DNA of 11,186 nucleotides from an uncultured Clostridia bacterium (GTDB lineage Bacteria; Bacillota; Clostridia; Christensenellales; Borkfalkiaceae), in assembly GCA_947174955.1 (NCBI GenBank), contig CAMWKX010000025.1:1-11186 (forward strand), in the 5' to 3' direction. The translations under genes were made by a program, and so were the position numbers. Below the pieces are notes generated by a model. That model was not told where the DNA came from. It worked only from the letters and a program-made list of their open reading frames with translations, and did not search any database. Below, piece after piece: positions 1 to 6,686 of this stretch; within the stretch, counting starts at the first letter, position 1; every line of letters starts with the position of its first letter.

Positions 1-850
1 TGAAGCCTGCGATAGCTTCGTCAACGCTCTTGTGGAACATTTCGAGACCGGTAATGGTCGTACCTACGGGCTTCTGGATGAGGCCTACGATTTCAGCGGG
101 ATCGCCAACGTGAGCAACACCTCTCTCTACTCTGCCGGTTGCAACGGTACCACGACCGGAAATCGTGAATACGTCTTCGACGGGAAGAAGGAAGGGCTTG
201 TCCGTATCTCTTTCAGGAGTGGGGATATAGCTGTCGATGGTGTCCATAAGCTCTAAGATGCACTGGCACTCGGGAGCTGCAAGAACGTCTGCGTCTGCTG
301 CGCCGCTGGTTGCCTTTTCAAGTGCTTTCAAAGCGGAACCCTTAACGATGGGGCAATCCTTGAAGCCGTAGCTTTCGAGGGTGTCGGTGATTTCCATTTC
401 AACAAGCTCGAGAAGTTCGGGATCGTCCATCTGGTCGGTCTTGTTAAGGAATACTACGATGTAGGGAACGCCTACCTGACGGGAAAGGAGGATGTGCTCC
501 TTCGTCTGGGGCATAGGACCGTCGGTTGCTGCAACTACGAGGATTGCGCCGTCCATCTGAGCAGCGCCCGTAATCATATTCTTAACGTAGTCAGCGTGTC
601 CCGGGCAGTCAACGTGCGCGTAGTGACGCTTTGCGGTTTCGTACTCGACGTGAGCGGTGTTTATTGTAATACCGCGGGCTTTCTCTTCGGGAGCCTTATC
701 GATCTCGTCGTATCTCATCTTTGCTGCCTGACCCTTGCAAGCCATTACCATAGTGATAGCTGCGGTCAGAGTGGTCTTGCCGTGGTCAACGTGGCCGATA
801 GTACCAATGTTAACGTGGGGCTTGCTGTTGTCATACTTAGCTTTTGCCAT
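1..850 (-). CDS. tuf: Elongation factor Tu, C-terminus cut by window edge
   Basis: EF-Tu is the cytoplasmic GTPase that carries aminoacyl-tRNA to the ribosomal A site. Only the first 283 codons lie in the window; a full protein has about 395-400 residues, so all of the GTPase domain and part of domain II are present and the reading frame runs off position 1 without a stop. Visible GTPase motifs are GHVDHGKTT (residues 19-27), the switch I segment ARGITINTAH (about 58-67), DCPGH (81-85), NKTD (136-139) and GSALKALE (G5 region). Domain II starts with the usual SGRGTVATGRVERG segment. The start at 848-850 is chosen because it gives the canonical MAKAKYDNSKPHVN N-terminus and has an AGGAGA ribosome binding site at about 860-865. 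It is the last gene of the str operon, 208 nt behind fusA, and has its own predicted promoter. No disabling change is seen. Identification is secure. Confidence 0.98.
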   Translation of the reverse strand, partial: MAKAKYDNSKPHVNIGTIGHVDHGKTTLTAAITMVMACKGQAAKMRYDEIDKAPEEKARGITINTAHVEYETAKRHYAHVDCPGHADYVKNMITGAAQMDGAILVVAATDGPMPQTKEHILLSRQVGVPYIVVFLNKTDQMDDPELLELVEMEITDTLESYGFKDCPIVKGSALKALEKATSGAADADVLAAPECQCILELMDTIDSYIPTPERDTDKPFLLPVEDVFTISGRGTVATGRVERGVAHVGDPAEIVGLIQKPVGTTITGLEMFHKSVDEAIAGF

Positions 851-892
851 TTTTGTTTTCTCCTATTATTATTTTTTATAAAATGATAACTT

Positions 893-908
893 ACGCCTTT
901 TCAGGCGT
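893..908 (-). promoter_or_regulatory. tuf: Small hairpin in the tuf 5' leader
   Basis: An inverted repeat ACGCC / GGCGT (893-897 with 904-908, 6-nt loop) lies between the predicted tuf promoter and the tuf ribosome binding site. It has no U-tract directly after it, so it does not look like a terminator. It may only stabilise the mRNA. The function is unknown. Confidence 0.3.
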
Positions 909-970
909 CGCAGCTATCCACATTTCGTCATTTTGCGGGCTGCTATTTTCGCGCCTTTCGCGTTATTTTT

Positions 971-999
971 ATTATATATTAAAACTTTTAAAAACACAA
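971..999 (-). promoter_or_regulatory. tuf: Predicted sigma-A promoter for tuf
   Basis: On the minus strand a perfect -10 TATAAT (971-976) is preceded by a weak -35 TTGTGT (994-999) with an exact 17-nt spacer. It sits in the fusA-tuf spacer. Transcription would start near 964, leaving a leader of about 115 nt before the tuf start codon. A separate tuf promoter would fit the known excess of EF-Tu over EF-G. The region is AT-rich, so a chance match of the -10 is possible. Confidence 0.55.
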
Positions 1000-1058
1000 T
1001 TATTTTGACGATGGTTTTTAAAAATTTTAAACTTAGCCGTTATTCGGCAAAATTCGTT

Positions 1059-3164
1059 TTAGTTCCTCTTAGCGCGCTCGCCGATTACCTTGTCGGCTAC
1101 CGACTTAGGCACTTCGGAATAGTGATCGAACTGCATAGTGAACTGTCCGCGTCCCTGCGTTCTCGAACGGAGGTCGGTTGCGTAACCGAACATTTCCGAA
1201 AGGGGAACTTCGGCGTCAACCACCTTTGCGCCCGCTCTGTCGTCGGTCGAGATAATCGTGCCGCGGCGTGCGGTTACGTTACCCATAATATCGCCGAAAT
1301 AGTCGTCGGGGACAATGACTTCAACCTTCATAATGGGCTCTAAGAGTACGGGCTTAGCCTTGGTCATACCGTCTTTGAACGCCATAGAGCCTGCAATCTG
1401 GAACGCCATTTCCGAGGAGTCGACTTCGTGGAAGCTTCCGTCGTAAACCTGTACCTTGAAGTCTACCATTTCGTAGCCTGCAAGGAAGCCGTTCTTAGCC
1501 GCGCCCTGAATACCCTTGTCGATTGCGGGGATATATTCCTTGGGAATAGAGCCGCCGACGGTCATATCCTCGAACGAATAGCCCGAACCGGGTTCGCCGG
1601 GAATGAGGTGCAGTTTGCAGTGACCGTACTGACCTTTACCACCCGACTGACGCTTGTACATACCTTCCGCGTCGCAAGCCTGACGGAACGTTTCGCGGTA
1701 AGCAACCTGGGGTGCGCCTACGTTCGCTTCTACCTTGAACTCGCGAAGAAGTCTGTCGACGATAATGTCGAGGTGAAGTTCGCCCATACCCGCGATAATG
1801 GTCTGACCGGTTTCCTGGTCGGTATAGGTCTTGAACGTGGGGTCTTCCTCTGCGAGCTTGATAAGAGCCAAGGTCATCTTTTCCTGACCTGCCTTGGTCT
1901 TGGGCTCGATCGAAAGCTGGATAACGGGGTCGGAGAAGGTCATCTGCTCCAAAATGATGGGATGCTTCTCGTCGCACAGCGTGTCGCCCGTCGTCGTGTC
2001 TTTAAGACCTACGATAGCGCAGATATCGCCCGAGCAAACCTCGGGAATTTCCATACGCGAGTTAGCGTGCATCTGAACGAGACGTCCTACGCGCTCCTTC
2101 TTGCCTTTTGTCGAGTTGTAAACGTACGAACCTGCGGAAAGTACGCCGGAGTACGCTCTGAAATATGCAAGTCTGCCTACGAAGGGGTCGGTTGCAATCT
2201 TGAATGCAAGTCCTGCGAAAGGCTCCTCGTCGGAAGTCTTTCTCTCTTCCTCCGCGCCCGTGTCGGGGTTAACGCCCTTTACGTGGTCTACGTCTACGGG
2301 AGAGGGAAGGAAATCGATAACCGCGTCCAGAAGCATCTGAACGCCCTTGTTCTTGTAGGACGAACCGCAGAGTACGGGAGTGCACTTCATTGCGATAGTC
2401 GCCGCGCGCAGACCCTTTCTGATTTCGTCGGGAGTGAGCTCCATCGTTTCGAGGAACTTCTCCATAAGCTCGTCGTCGCCCTCAGCCGCAGCTTCCATAA
2501 CCGCCATATGACCCTCTTCGGCAGCGTCCTTCAAGTCTGCGGGAATTTCCGCCTTGTGGTACTGCTTGCCGTCGTCGGAGTCGTAGATTTCAGCGTTCAT
2601 TTCGATAAGGTCGACGATACCCTTGAATGTGTCTTCCTTGCCGATGGGAAGCTCGATGGGAACGGGGTTGGCGTTAAGCCTGTCCTTCATCATCTGTACG
2701 GCACGGGTAAAGTTTGCGCCGTTGATGTCCATCTTGTTTACGTAAGCTATACGGGGTACCTTGTACTTGTCAGCCTGACGCCAAACGGTTTCGGACTGAG
2801 GTTCAACGCCGCCCTTTGCGCAGAAAGTCGCAACGGCGCCGTCGAGTACGCGGAGCGAACGTTCAACTTCAACGGTGAAGTCAACGTGTCCCGGAGTATC
2901 GATAATGTTGATACGGCAGGTATCTTTTTTATCCATACCCGTTCTCGTCCACTGGCAGGTGGTCGCAGCCGAAGTAATGGTTATACCACGCTCCTGCTCC
3001 TGAACCATCCAGTCCATAGTAGCCGTACCGTCGTGGGTTTCGCCGATCTTGTGGTTTCTGCCCGTATAGTACAGAATTCTCTCGGTAGTGGTCGTTTTGC
3101 CGGCGTCGATGTGCGCCATAATACCGATATTTCTTGTATGCAATAAATCGTATTCTCTTGCCAT
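1059..3164 (-). CDS. fusA: Elongation factor G
   Basis: EF-G is the cytoplasmic translocase GTPase that moves tRNA and mRNA through the ribosome and, with ribosome recycling factor, helps split post-termination ribosomes. The protein has 701 residues, the usual bacterial length. G1 is AHIDAGKTT (residues 17-25), the switch I segment is ERGITITSAA, G3 is DTPGH (89-93) with the catalytic-type histidine, and G4 is NKMD (143-146). Domain II (SDEEPFAGLAFKI onward), domain III (GMGELHLDI), domain IV (GGKGQYGH and HEVDSSEMAFQ) and domain V (MGNVTARRGTI) follow in normal order. It starts 12 nt after the rpsG stop with a GAGGT-type ribosome binding site in the gap, so it is translated from the same mRNA as rpsG. 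Only weak hairpin potential is seen after its stop. No missing key residues. This looks like the housekeeping EF-G, not the tetracycline-protection or EF-G2 paralogues. Confidence 0.98.
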   Translation of the reverse strand: MAREYDLLHTRNIGIMAHIDAGKTTTTERILYYTGRNHKIGETHDGTATMDWMVQEQERGITITSAATTCQWTRTGMDKKDTCRINIIDTPGHVDFTVEVERSLRVLDGAVATFCAKGGVEPQSETVWRQADKYKVPRIAYVNKMDINGANFTRAVQMMKDRLNANPVPIELPIGKEDTFKGIVDLIEMNAEIYDSDDGKQYHKAEIPADLKDAAEEGHMAVMEAAAEGDDELMEKFLETMELTPDEIRKGLRAATIAMKCTPVLCGSSYKNKGVQMLLDAVIDFLPSPVDVDHVKGVNPDTGAEEERKTSDEEPFAGLAFKIATDPFVGRLAYFRAYSGVLSAGSYVYNSTKGKKERVGRLVQMHANSRMEIPEVCSGDICAIVGLKDTTTGDTLCDEKHPIILEQMTFSDPVIQLSIEPKTKAGQEKMTLALIKLAEEDPTFKTYTDQETGQTIIAGMGELHLDIIVDRLLREFKVEANVGAPQVAYRETFRQACDAEGMYKRQSGGKGQYGHCKLHLIPGEPGSGYSFEDMTVGGSIPKEYIPAIDKGIQGAAKNGFLAGYEMVDFKVQVYDGSFHEVDSSEMAFQIAGSMAFKDGMTKAKPVLLEPIMKVEVIVPDDYFGDIMGNVTARRGTIISTDDRAGAKVVDAEVPLSEMFGYATDLRSRTQGRGQFTMQFDHYSEVPKSVADKVIGERAKRN

Positions 3165-3176
3165 AACCTACCTCTA

Positions 3177-3647
3177 TTAGAAGCGGAAATGCGCAAACGC
3201 CTTGTTTGCTTCCGCCATTCTGTGGGTATCTTCTTTCTTTTTAACCGCGCCGCCCGCGTTGTTGTACGCGTCCATAAGCTCCGCTGCGAGCTTTGCGCTC
3301 ATCTCTCTTTCGGAACGCTTACGGGTTGCGATTACCAACCAACGGATAGCGAGGGTCTGACGCCTTTCGGGTCTGATTTCCATAGGCACCTGATAGTTGG
3401 CGCCGCCAACTCTCCTTGCCTTGACTTCCAATACGGGCATAATGTTGTTCATTGCCTGATTGAATACGTCCATAGGGTCCTGTCCGAGCTTTTCGCTCGC
3501 AATTTTAAATGCTTCGTAGACTATCGTCTGCGCAGTGCCGCGTTTGCCGTCGTACATAATCTGGTTGACAAGCTTTGTTACAACCTTCGAATTGTACACG
3601 GGATCGGGTAATACGTCTCTCTTAGGGACGCCGCCTCTTCTGGGCAT
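3177..3647 (-). CDS. rpsG: Ribosomal protein S7 (uS7)
   Basis: S7 is a primary 16S rRNA-binding protein that nucleates assembly of the head of the small subunit and lies near the E site. The 156-residue length and sequence are typical: MPRRGGVPKRDVLPDP at the N-terminus, the KLVNQIMYDGKRGTA helix, VKARRVGGANYQVP in the beta hairpin region, ALRW-type RWLVIATRKRSE, and a C-terminal KKKEDTHRMAEANKAFAHFRF tail. The start has a very strong ribosome binding site, CAGGAGGT at 3656-3663, 8 nt upstream. It is the second gene of the rpsL-rpsG-fusA-tuf operon, 192 nt behind rpsL and 12 nt before fusA. In Escherichia coli S7 represses its operon by binding the rpsL-rpsG spacer; here that spacer is long and full of hairpins, which makes similar control plausible but unproven. 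Confidence 0.98.
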   Translation of the reverse strand: MPRRGGVPKRDVLPDPVYNSKVVTKLVNQIMYDGKRGTAQTIVYEAFKIASEKLGQDPMDVFNQAMNNIMPVLEVKARRVGGANYQVPMEIRPERRQTLAIRWLVIATRKRSEREMSAKLAAELMDAYNNAGGAVKKKEDTHRMAEANKAFAHFRF

Positions 3648-3670
3648 AATTTTTTACCTCCTGTTTTGAT

Positions 3671-3689
3671 TTTAAGGGTTTACCTTAAA
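3671..3689 (-). promoter_or_regulatory. rpsG: Hairpin just upstream of the rpsG ribosome binding site
   Basis: TTTAAGG (3671-3677) and CCTTAAA (3683-3689) form a perfect 7-bp stem with a 5-nt loop. The stem ends only 7 nt before the CAGGAGGT ribosome binding site of rpsG, close enough to influence initiation. It is one of four hairpins in the rpsL-rpsG spacer. Confidence 0.45.
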
Positions 3690-3703
3690 TAAGCTATCGC
3701 TTG

Positions 3704-3837
3704 CCCCGATTAGAAAATTTCCGGGGTAGCAAATCTTCTCCGTAGTTACCTACGAATACTGCCTACTTTTATCGGTCAAGGGTACAAAAAATATATTCCG
3801 AACAAGTAGGGGTTTTAATTAAGAATTATAAATTCTT
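3704..3837 (-). promoter_or_regulatory. Structured part of the rpsL-rpsG spacer, possible S7 control region
   Basis: Three further hairpins can be drawn in the RNA of this spacer. The first, right behind rpsL, is an AT-only 7-bp stem (3821-3827 with 3831-3837, 3-nt loop). The second is a 7-bp stem including one G-U pair (3739-3745 with 3750-3756) closed by GUAA, a GNRA-type tetraloop in the RNA sense. The third pairs CCCCG with CGGGG (3704-3708 with 3722-3726, 13-nt loop). No convincing promoter is seen in the spacer. Regulation by S7 is an inference from the E. coli str operon; no sequence match to that site was identified. Confidence 0.4.
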
Positions 3838-3839
3838 TA

Positions 3840-4211
3840 TTACTTGGGGCGTTTAGCGCCGTAACGCGAACGCGCCTGCTTTCTCTTTGCAACGCCTGCG
3901 GTATCGAGAGCGCCGCGCACGATATGATAACGAACGCCGGGTAAGTCCTTTACACGTCCGCCACGGATAAGAACCGAAGAGTGCTCCTGAAGGTTGTGAC
4001 CTTCGCCGGGGATATAGACCGTACCTTCCTGCTTGTTGGTAAGTCTTACCCTTGCAATCTTACGGATAGCCGAGTTAGGCTTTTTAGGCGTGGTGGTCGT
4101 AACCGAAAGGCAAACGCCGCGCTTCTGAGGGCAGTTGTCCAAAATGGGCGACTTGCTCTTGAAAACCTGCTTTTCTCTGCCGTGCTTTATAAGCTGATTG
4201 ATTGTGGGCAT
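3840..4211 (-). CDS. rpsL: Ribosomal protein S12 (uS12)
   Basis: S12 lies at the interface side of the small subunit near the decoding centre and controls accuracy of tRNA selection. The 123-residue protein begins MPTINQLIKHGREKQ and contains the conserved TTTPKKPNSAIRK and GGRVKDLPGVRYHIVRG loops. The two lysines whose substitution classically gives streptomycin resistance or dependence, Lys43 and Lys88 (counting Met), are both present, so no S12-based streptomycin resistance is expected. Cys27 and Cys34 flank the CPQKRGVC segment. The residues after it read LSVTT where E. coli has TRVYT, a locally variable position in Firmicutes. The start has an AAGGAGGAA-type ribosome binding site. It is the first gene of the str operon and has its own strong promoter about 140 nt upstream. 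No rpoC or L7Ae-type gene precedes it. Confidence 0.98.
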   Translation of the reverse strand: MPTINQLIKHGREKQVFKSKSPILDNCPQKRGVCLSVTTTTPKKPNSAIRKIARVRLTNKQEGTVYIPGEGHNLQEHSSVLIRGGRVKDLPGVRYHIVRGALDTAGVAKRKQARSRYGAKRPK

Positions 4212-4233
4212 AAAATTCCTCCTTGTTTTACTC

Positions 4234-4251
4234 GATTTAAAAACTTAAATC
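4234..4251 (-). promoter_or_regulatory. rpsL: AT-rich hairpin before the rpsL ribosome binding site
   Basis: GATTTAA (4234-4240 on the + strand) and TTAAATC (4245-4251) form a perfect 7-bp stem with a 4-nt loop about 10 nt upstream of the rpsL ribosome binding site. It is nearly all A-U pairs, so its stability is low. Confidence 0.35.
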
Positions 4252-4269
4252 TGTGGAATATATCTCTTG

Positions 4270-4296
4270 CTTTGCATCTACCCTTAAAATGCAAAG
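4270..4296 (-). promoter_or_regulatory. rpsL: Hairpin in the rpsL leader
   Basis: CTTTGCAT (4270-4277) pairs perfectly with ATGCAAAG (4289-4296) around an 11-nt loop. It lies within the roughly 130-nt leader between the predicted rpsL transcription start and the gene. No U-tract follows, so it is not a plain terminator. A role in mRNA stability or str-operon control is possible but unproven. Confidence 0.45.
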
Positions 4297-4349
4297 GAGA
4301 ATAAACATTGCAACACATAAAGACCCACTTTTTACAGTGAGCGTTTGAT

Positions 4350-4378
4350 ATTGTACCAAAGGCGGAATAATTTGTCAA
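4350..4378 (-). promoter_or_regulatory. rpsL: Strong sigma-A promoter of the str operon
   Basis: Minus-strand TTGACA (-35, 4373-4378, 6/6) is separated by exactly 17 nt from TACAAT (-10, 4350-4355, 5/6). Transcription should start near 4343, about 130 nt before the rpsL start codon. The strength fits a translation-factor operon. It lies just downstream of the terminator of the lipoprotein gene, so the str operon is an independent unit. Confidence 0.85.
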
Positions 4379-4390
4379 ACGATTTAAACA

Positions 4391-4425
4391 AAAAAATTAA
4401 CGGCGGCAGAAAAACCGCCGCCGTT
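4391..4425 (-). terminator. Intrinsic terminator behind the esterase lipoprotein gene
   Basis: A perfect 9-bp GC-rich stem (4399-4407 with 4417-4425, 9-nt loop) is followed on the minus strand by AATTTTTTT. It lies about 30 nt after the stop codon of the lipoprotein gene and just before the str promoter. This is a textbook Rho-independent terminator and isolates the two units from each other. Confidence 0.9.
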
Positions 4426-4453
4426 TTATATTACATTATAATATATATACCGC

Positions 4454-6655
4454 TTACGCGCCCTGGCTGTTGCCCGTGATCGTGAACTGAACGTCCGTAA
4501 ATTCGGCAACGATACCTCTGTTCGCAAACAGGCAAAGGTACATATAATCGCCGTCAACCGAAAGGAAATCGAAGTCGGTAAAGGTCTTGGTCGTGGAATC
4601 GACCGTAACGGTAACGACCTGACCTACTCTCGTTATGGACAGCGTGTGGGTGTCGCCTACCGCAACCGCAGCCGAGCTGCCGCTTGAAGAAAGCACGGTA
4701 CTTTCCCTGCTGAATATGGGAGCTTTCTTGTTGAGAATACCCGCCGCAACGTAGTTGCTCGAAAGATCCTGAATCTTGTTTACATATATATCGTCACGGA
4801 GCATTAAGCCGAAGCCGCCCTGCGAGTTGTTCAATTCACTGTTTACCGACTTGACGGTAACCGTAGCCGAAGCCGTAAAATTCTTTCTTGCGTCCACCTG
4901 CATAAACGCGGCGATAAAGCCGTCGGCCGCTGCTTCTATTTTACTCTTAACGGTTGATTCGCCGACCGTGAATTTGCCGTCCGCTTCGTCGTATTTGCAT
5001 TCGCTCGTGAAAGCGGTAGAGCCGAACTTGCCCATATACGTTTTGTACCAGTCGTCGGTAAGTAAATATGATTTGTTGTCGTCGGGGTTGAATTCCTCGT
5101 AGTCGGGAGCAACGTATTCGCCGTTTACCGCAGCGGGATAATGCGTGCCGTGCGTAGGCGCAAGCTTATTAGTTATAACCTGTGCGGCAAGCGAATTGTC
5201 CGTATCCTTTAATGCGTTCGCAAACAGGTAGCTGACCATTTCAGCGCCGTACTTGTTGATATGCGTATCGTCTCTGCCCGTGGGCATTTTAACCTCGCTG
5301 CCCTCGTAGGAGGTGTGCGCGTGGAAGTACTGCGCCTCGGTATTGTTGCTCTTATAAAAATCTGACGTGAGCTTTGTCAGATCGATTACGGTCGTATCCG
5401 TAGCCGCGCCCAGCGCCTTAATCGCCGCCGCGTAGTCACCGTCCGCGGTTACGTGCACCTTAGAGCCCTCATACGTACCCTTCGCATCGTAGCGGGTAAT
5501 GGGCGTGCAGAGTATGGGGGTTGCGCCCTTGTCGGTAGCCATTTTAACGTAATTGTCGTAGAGCGATTTCTGGAACGAGCCGGCAGTCGTGTGGTCGCCG
5601 ACGGGGCTTGTGTAACGCGCGCTGTCGTCGCTCTTTTCGTCGTTGTGACCAAAACTTATGATAAGATAGTCGCCCGCCTTTATCGAAGTTTTAAGCGTGG
5701 CGTAGTTGTCCTCGGTGAGATAGCTCTTCGAGCTTCTGCCGGAAATCGCAAGATTGACGATTTGGTTTTCCGTTACATTCAGATACTGGGCAAGCTGAGT
5801 ACCGTAGCCGTAGCGGGGAAGATAATACTTGTCGGTGAACGAGCATACCGTGCTGTCGCCGACAATGTAAATTTTTGCCGTGGAAGTGAGCGCAACCGAC
5901 GTATCGGCTTCTACCGTATAACCGCACGCGCAGGTATTCGAGCCTGCGGCAAATTCGTGGTCGTAATATTCAGACTGCTGGTCGGTGTGACCTGCGCAGG
6001 TCGCCATTTTATAGTGACCCAACTCCTCCGCGTTAATCCACTCGTCGGCATAGGTGTGCTGATGTACGGGTACGCGCACGTAACCGCAGTCGTTGCAAGT
6101 GGTGTCTTCATCGTTGTCGAACACGTGCGCAGAAACGTTTTCCTTCAAAATCCTGTGCGAAAGACAGGTTGTGGCAATGTAGTGTCCGCTGCCGTTTTTG
6201 AACACGTTGCCTTCCGTACGGACGTGTTCGTGCTTATATCCGCAGTCCCTGCACTTATACATTCCGTTGTAATTGTGGGCACTCATCTCGCCGTTCATCG
6301 GTGCGTGGTTGGTACAGGTGGTCACAAGGTAGTGTCCGTCCTCGTCCGCGTACGAAAGCGCCTCGCTCCACGTGTGCTCGTGGTCTGCGGGAAGGAACAT
6401 CTCTCCGCATTTGGAACAAGAGCCGTACTCGCCGGCGGTATCGTGACTTTCGGTCTTTGTAGGAGTGTCGCAATCGCCGTCCGCAGTGCAAGTGCCAGTA
6501 TGCTTTGTTGCGCCGTCGCTAGTCCAATTCTCGTATTGATGTTTATGCCCGCTGCCTTCACTGCTGCCGCCGTTGTTACAGCCGGCAAGTCCCGCAAACA
6601 CGCCTCCGGCCATACACAGCGATATAAGCAAAGGTAAAACTCTTTTGATTTTCAT
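4454..6655 (-). CDS. Secreted SGNH (rhamnogalacturonan-acetylesterase-like) lipoprotein with Cys/His repeats
   Basis: Predicted cell-surface esterase of 733 residues. The N-terminus is a lipoprotein signal peptide: KIKR, a hydrophobic core, then lipobox LAGC with Cys26 as the likely lipidation site. Residues 37-250 form four Cys/His repeats. Residues about 258-490 are an SGNH hydrolase domain: block I GDST (Ser268 nucleophile), block II NLAISGRSS (Gly306), block III GHND (Asn338), block V DDTH (Asp462 and His465). This order and spacing resemble rhamnogalacturonan acetylesterases (CE12 type), which remove acetyl groups from pectin; the substrate here is not proven. Residues about 530-730 are beta-rich and may be a carbohydrate-binding beta-sandwich. 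The start at 6653-6655 is chosen because it has a GAGGGG ribosome binding site and leads straight into the signal peptide; a 20-residue longer reading begins inside the -35 box. The gene has its own promoter and terminator. No transport or pectin-degradation genes are adjacent. Confidence 0.85.
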   Translation of the reverse strand: MKIKRVLPLLISLCMAGGVFAGLAGCNNGGSSEGSGHKHQYENWTSDGATKHTGTCTADGDCDTPTKTESHDTAGEYGSCSKCGEMFLPADHEHTWSEALSYADEDGHYLVTTCTNHAPMNGEMSAHNYNGMYKCRDCGYKHEHVRTEGNVFKNGSGHYIATTCLSHRILKENVSAHVFDNDEDTTCNDCGYVRVPVHQHTYADEWINAEELGHYKMATCAGHTDQQSEYYDHEFAAGSNTCACGYTVEADTSVALTSTAKIYIVGDSTVCSFTDKYYLPRYGYGTQLAQYLNVTENQIVNLAISGRSSKSYLTEDNYATLKTSIKAGDYLIISFGHNDEKSDDSARYTSPVGDHTTAGSFQKSLYDNYVKMATDKGATPILCTPITRYDAKGTYEGSKVHVTADGDYAAAIKALGAATDTTVIDLTKLTSDFYKSNNTEAQYFHAHTSYEGSEVKMPTGRDDTHINKYGAEMVSYLFANALKDTDNSLAAQVITNKLAPTHGTHYPAAVNGEYVAPDYEEFNPDDNKSYLLTDDWYKTYMGKFGSTAFTSECKYDEADGKFTVGESTVKSKIEAAADGFIAAFMQVDARKNFTASATVTVKSVNSELNNSQGGFGLMLRDDIYVNKIQDLSSNYVAAGILNKKAPIFSRESTVLSSSGSSAAVAVGDTHTLSITRVGQVVTVTVDSTTKTFTDFDFLSVDGDYMYLCLFANRGIVAEFTDVQFTITGNSQGA
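5906..6547 (-). repeat. Four tandem Cys/His protein repeats in the esterase lipoprotein
   Basis: Four units of 50-56 residues start at residues 37, 92, 142 and 198. Each begins with His-x-His and ends with a Cys pair plus Gly. Units 2-4 have identical spacing: second His of HxH, 14 residues to the His of GHY, 6 to Cys, 3 to His, 10 to His, then 8-10 to the first Cys of the pair. Unit 1 is more divergent (KHTGTC then a Cys in place of a His). Units 1-3 end CxxCG; unit 4 ends CxCG. The conserved ligands suggest zinc-ribbon-like metal binding outside the cell. The repeats are clear in protein but the DNA has diverged. Confidence 0.85.
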
Positions 6656-6686
6656 ATCATTCCCCTCGATTTTTTGTTTCCTAATT

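Noticed and set aside
494..886. 130-codon + strand frame opposite tuf
   Set aside because: Antisense to the strongly conserved GTPase domain of EF-Tu; no independent signals.
1036..1048. Possible terminator after fusA (GCCG / CGGC with TTATT loop)
   Set aside because: Only 4 bp of stem and an interrupted T-tract; too weak to call.
1636..1977. 113-codon minus-strand frame inside fusA
   Set aside because: Out-of-frame shadow within the conserved EF-G coding sequence, Arg-rich and without family resemblance.
1428..3146. 572-codon open frame on the + strand opposite fusA
   Set aside because: It lies wholly antisense to a highly conserved EF-G gene, its protein resembles no family, and it has no credible ribosome binding site or promoter. 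It is a by-product of the codon bias of fusA.
3840..4211. Streptomycin-resistance change in S12
   Set aside because: Both key lysines (43 and 88) are wild type.
4187..4378. Small minus-strand frame in the rpsL leader overlapping the rpsL start (43 residues from its leader ATG)
   Set aside because: The longest form begins at the promoter itself. The shorter form from about 4318 has no good ribosome binding site and an unremarkable, Cys-rich translation. A regulatory upstream frame cannot be excluded but has no support.
5453..6637. 394-codon open frame on the + strand opposite the lipoprotein gene
   Set aside because: The Val/Ala/Arg-rich translation mirrors the codon usage of the minus-strand gene, whose signal peptide, repeats and catalytic motifs are unambiguous. 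No ribosome binding site or family match.
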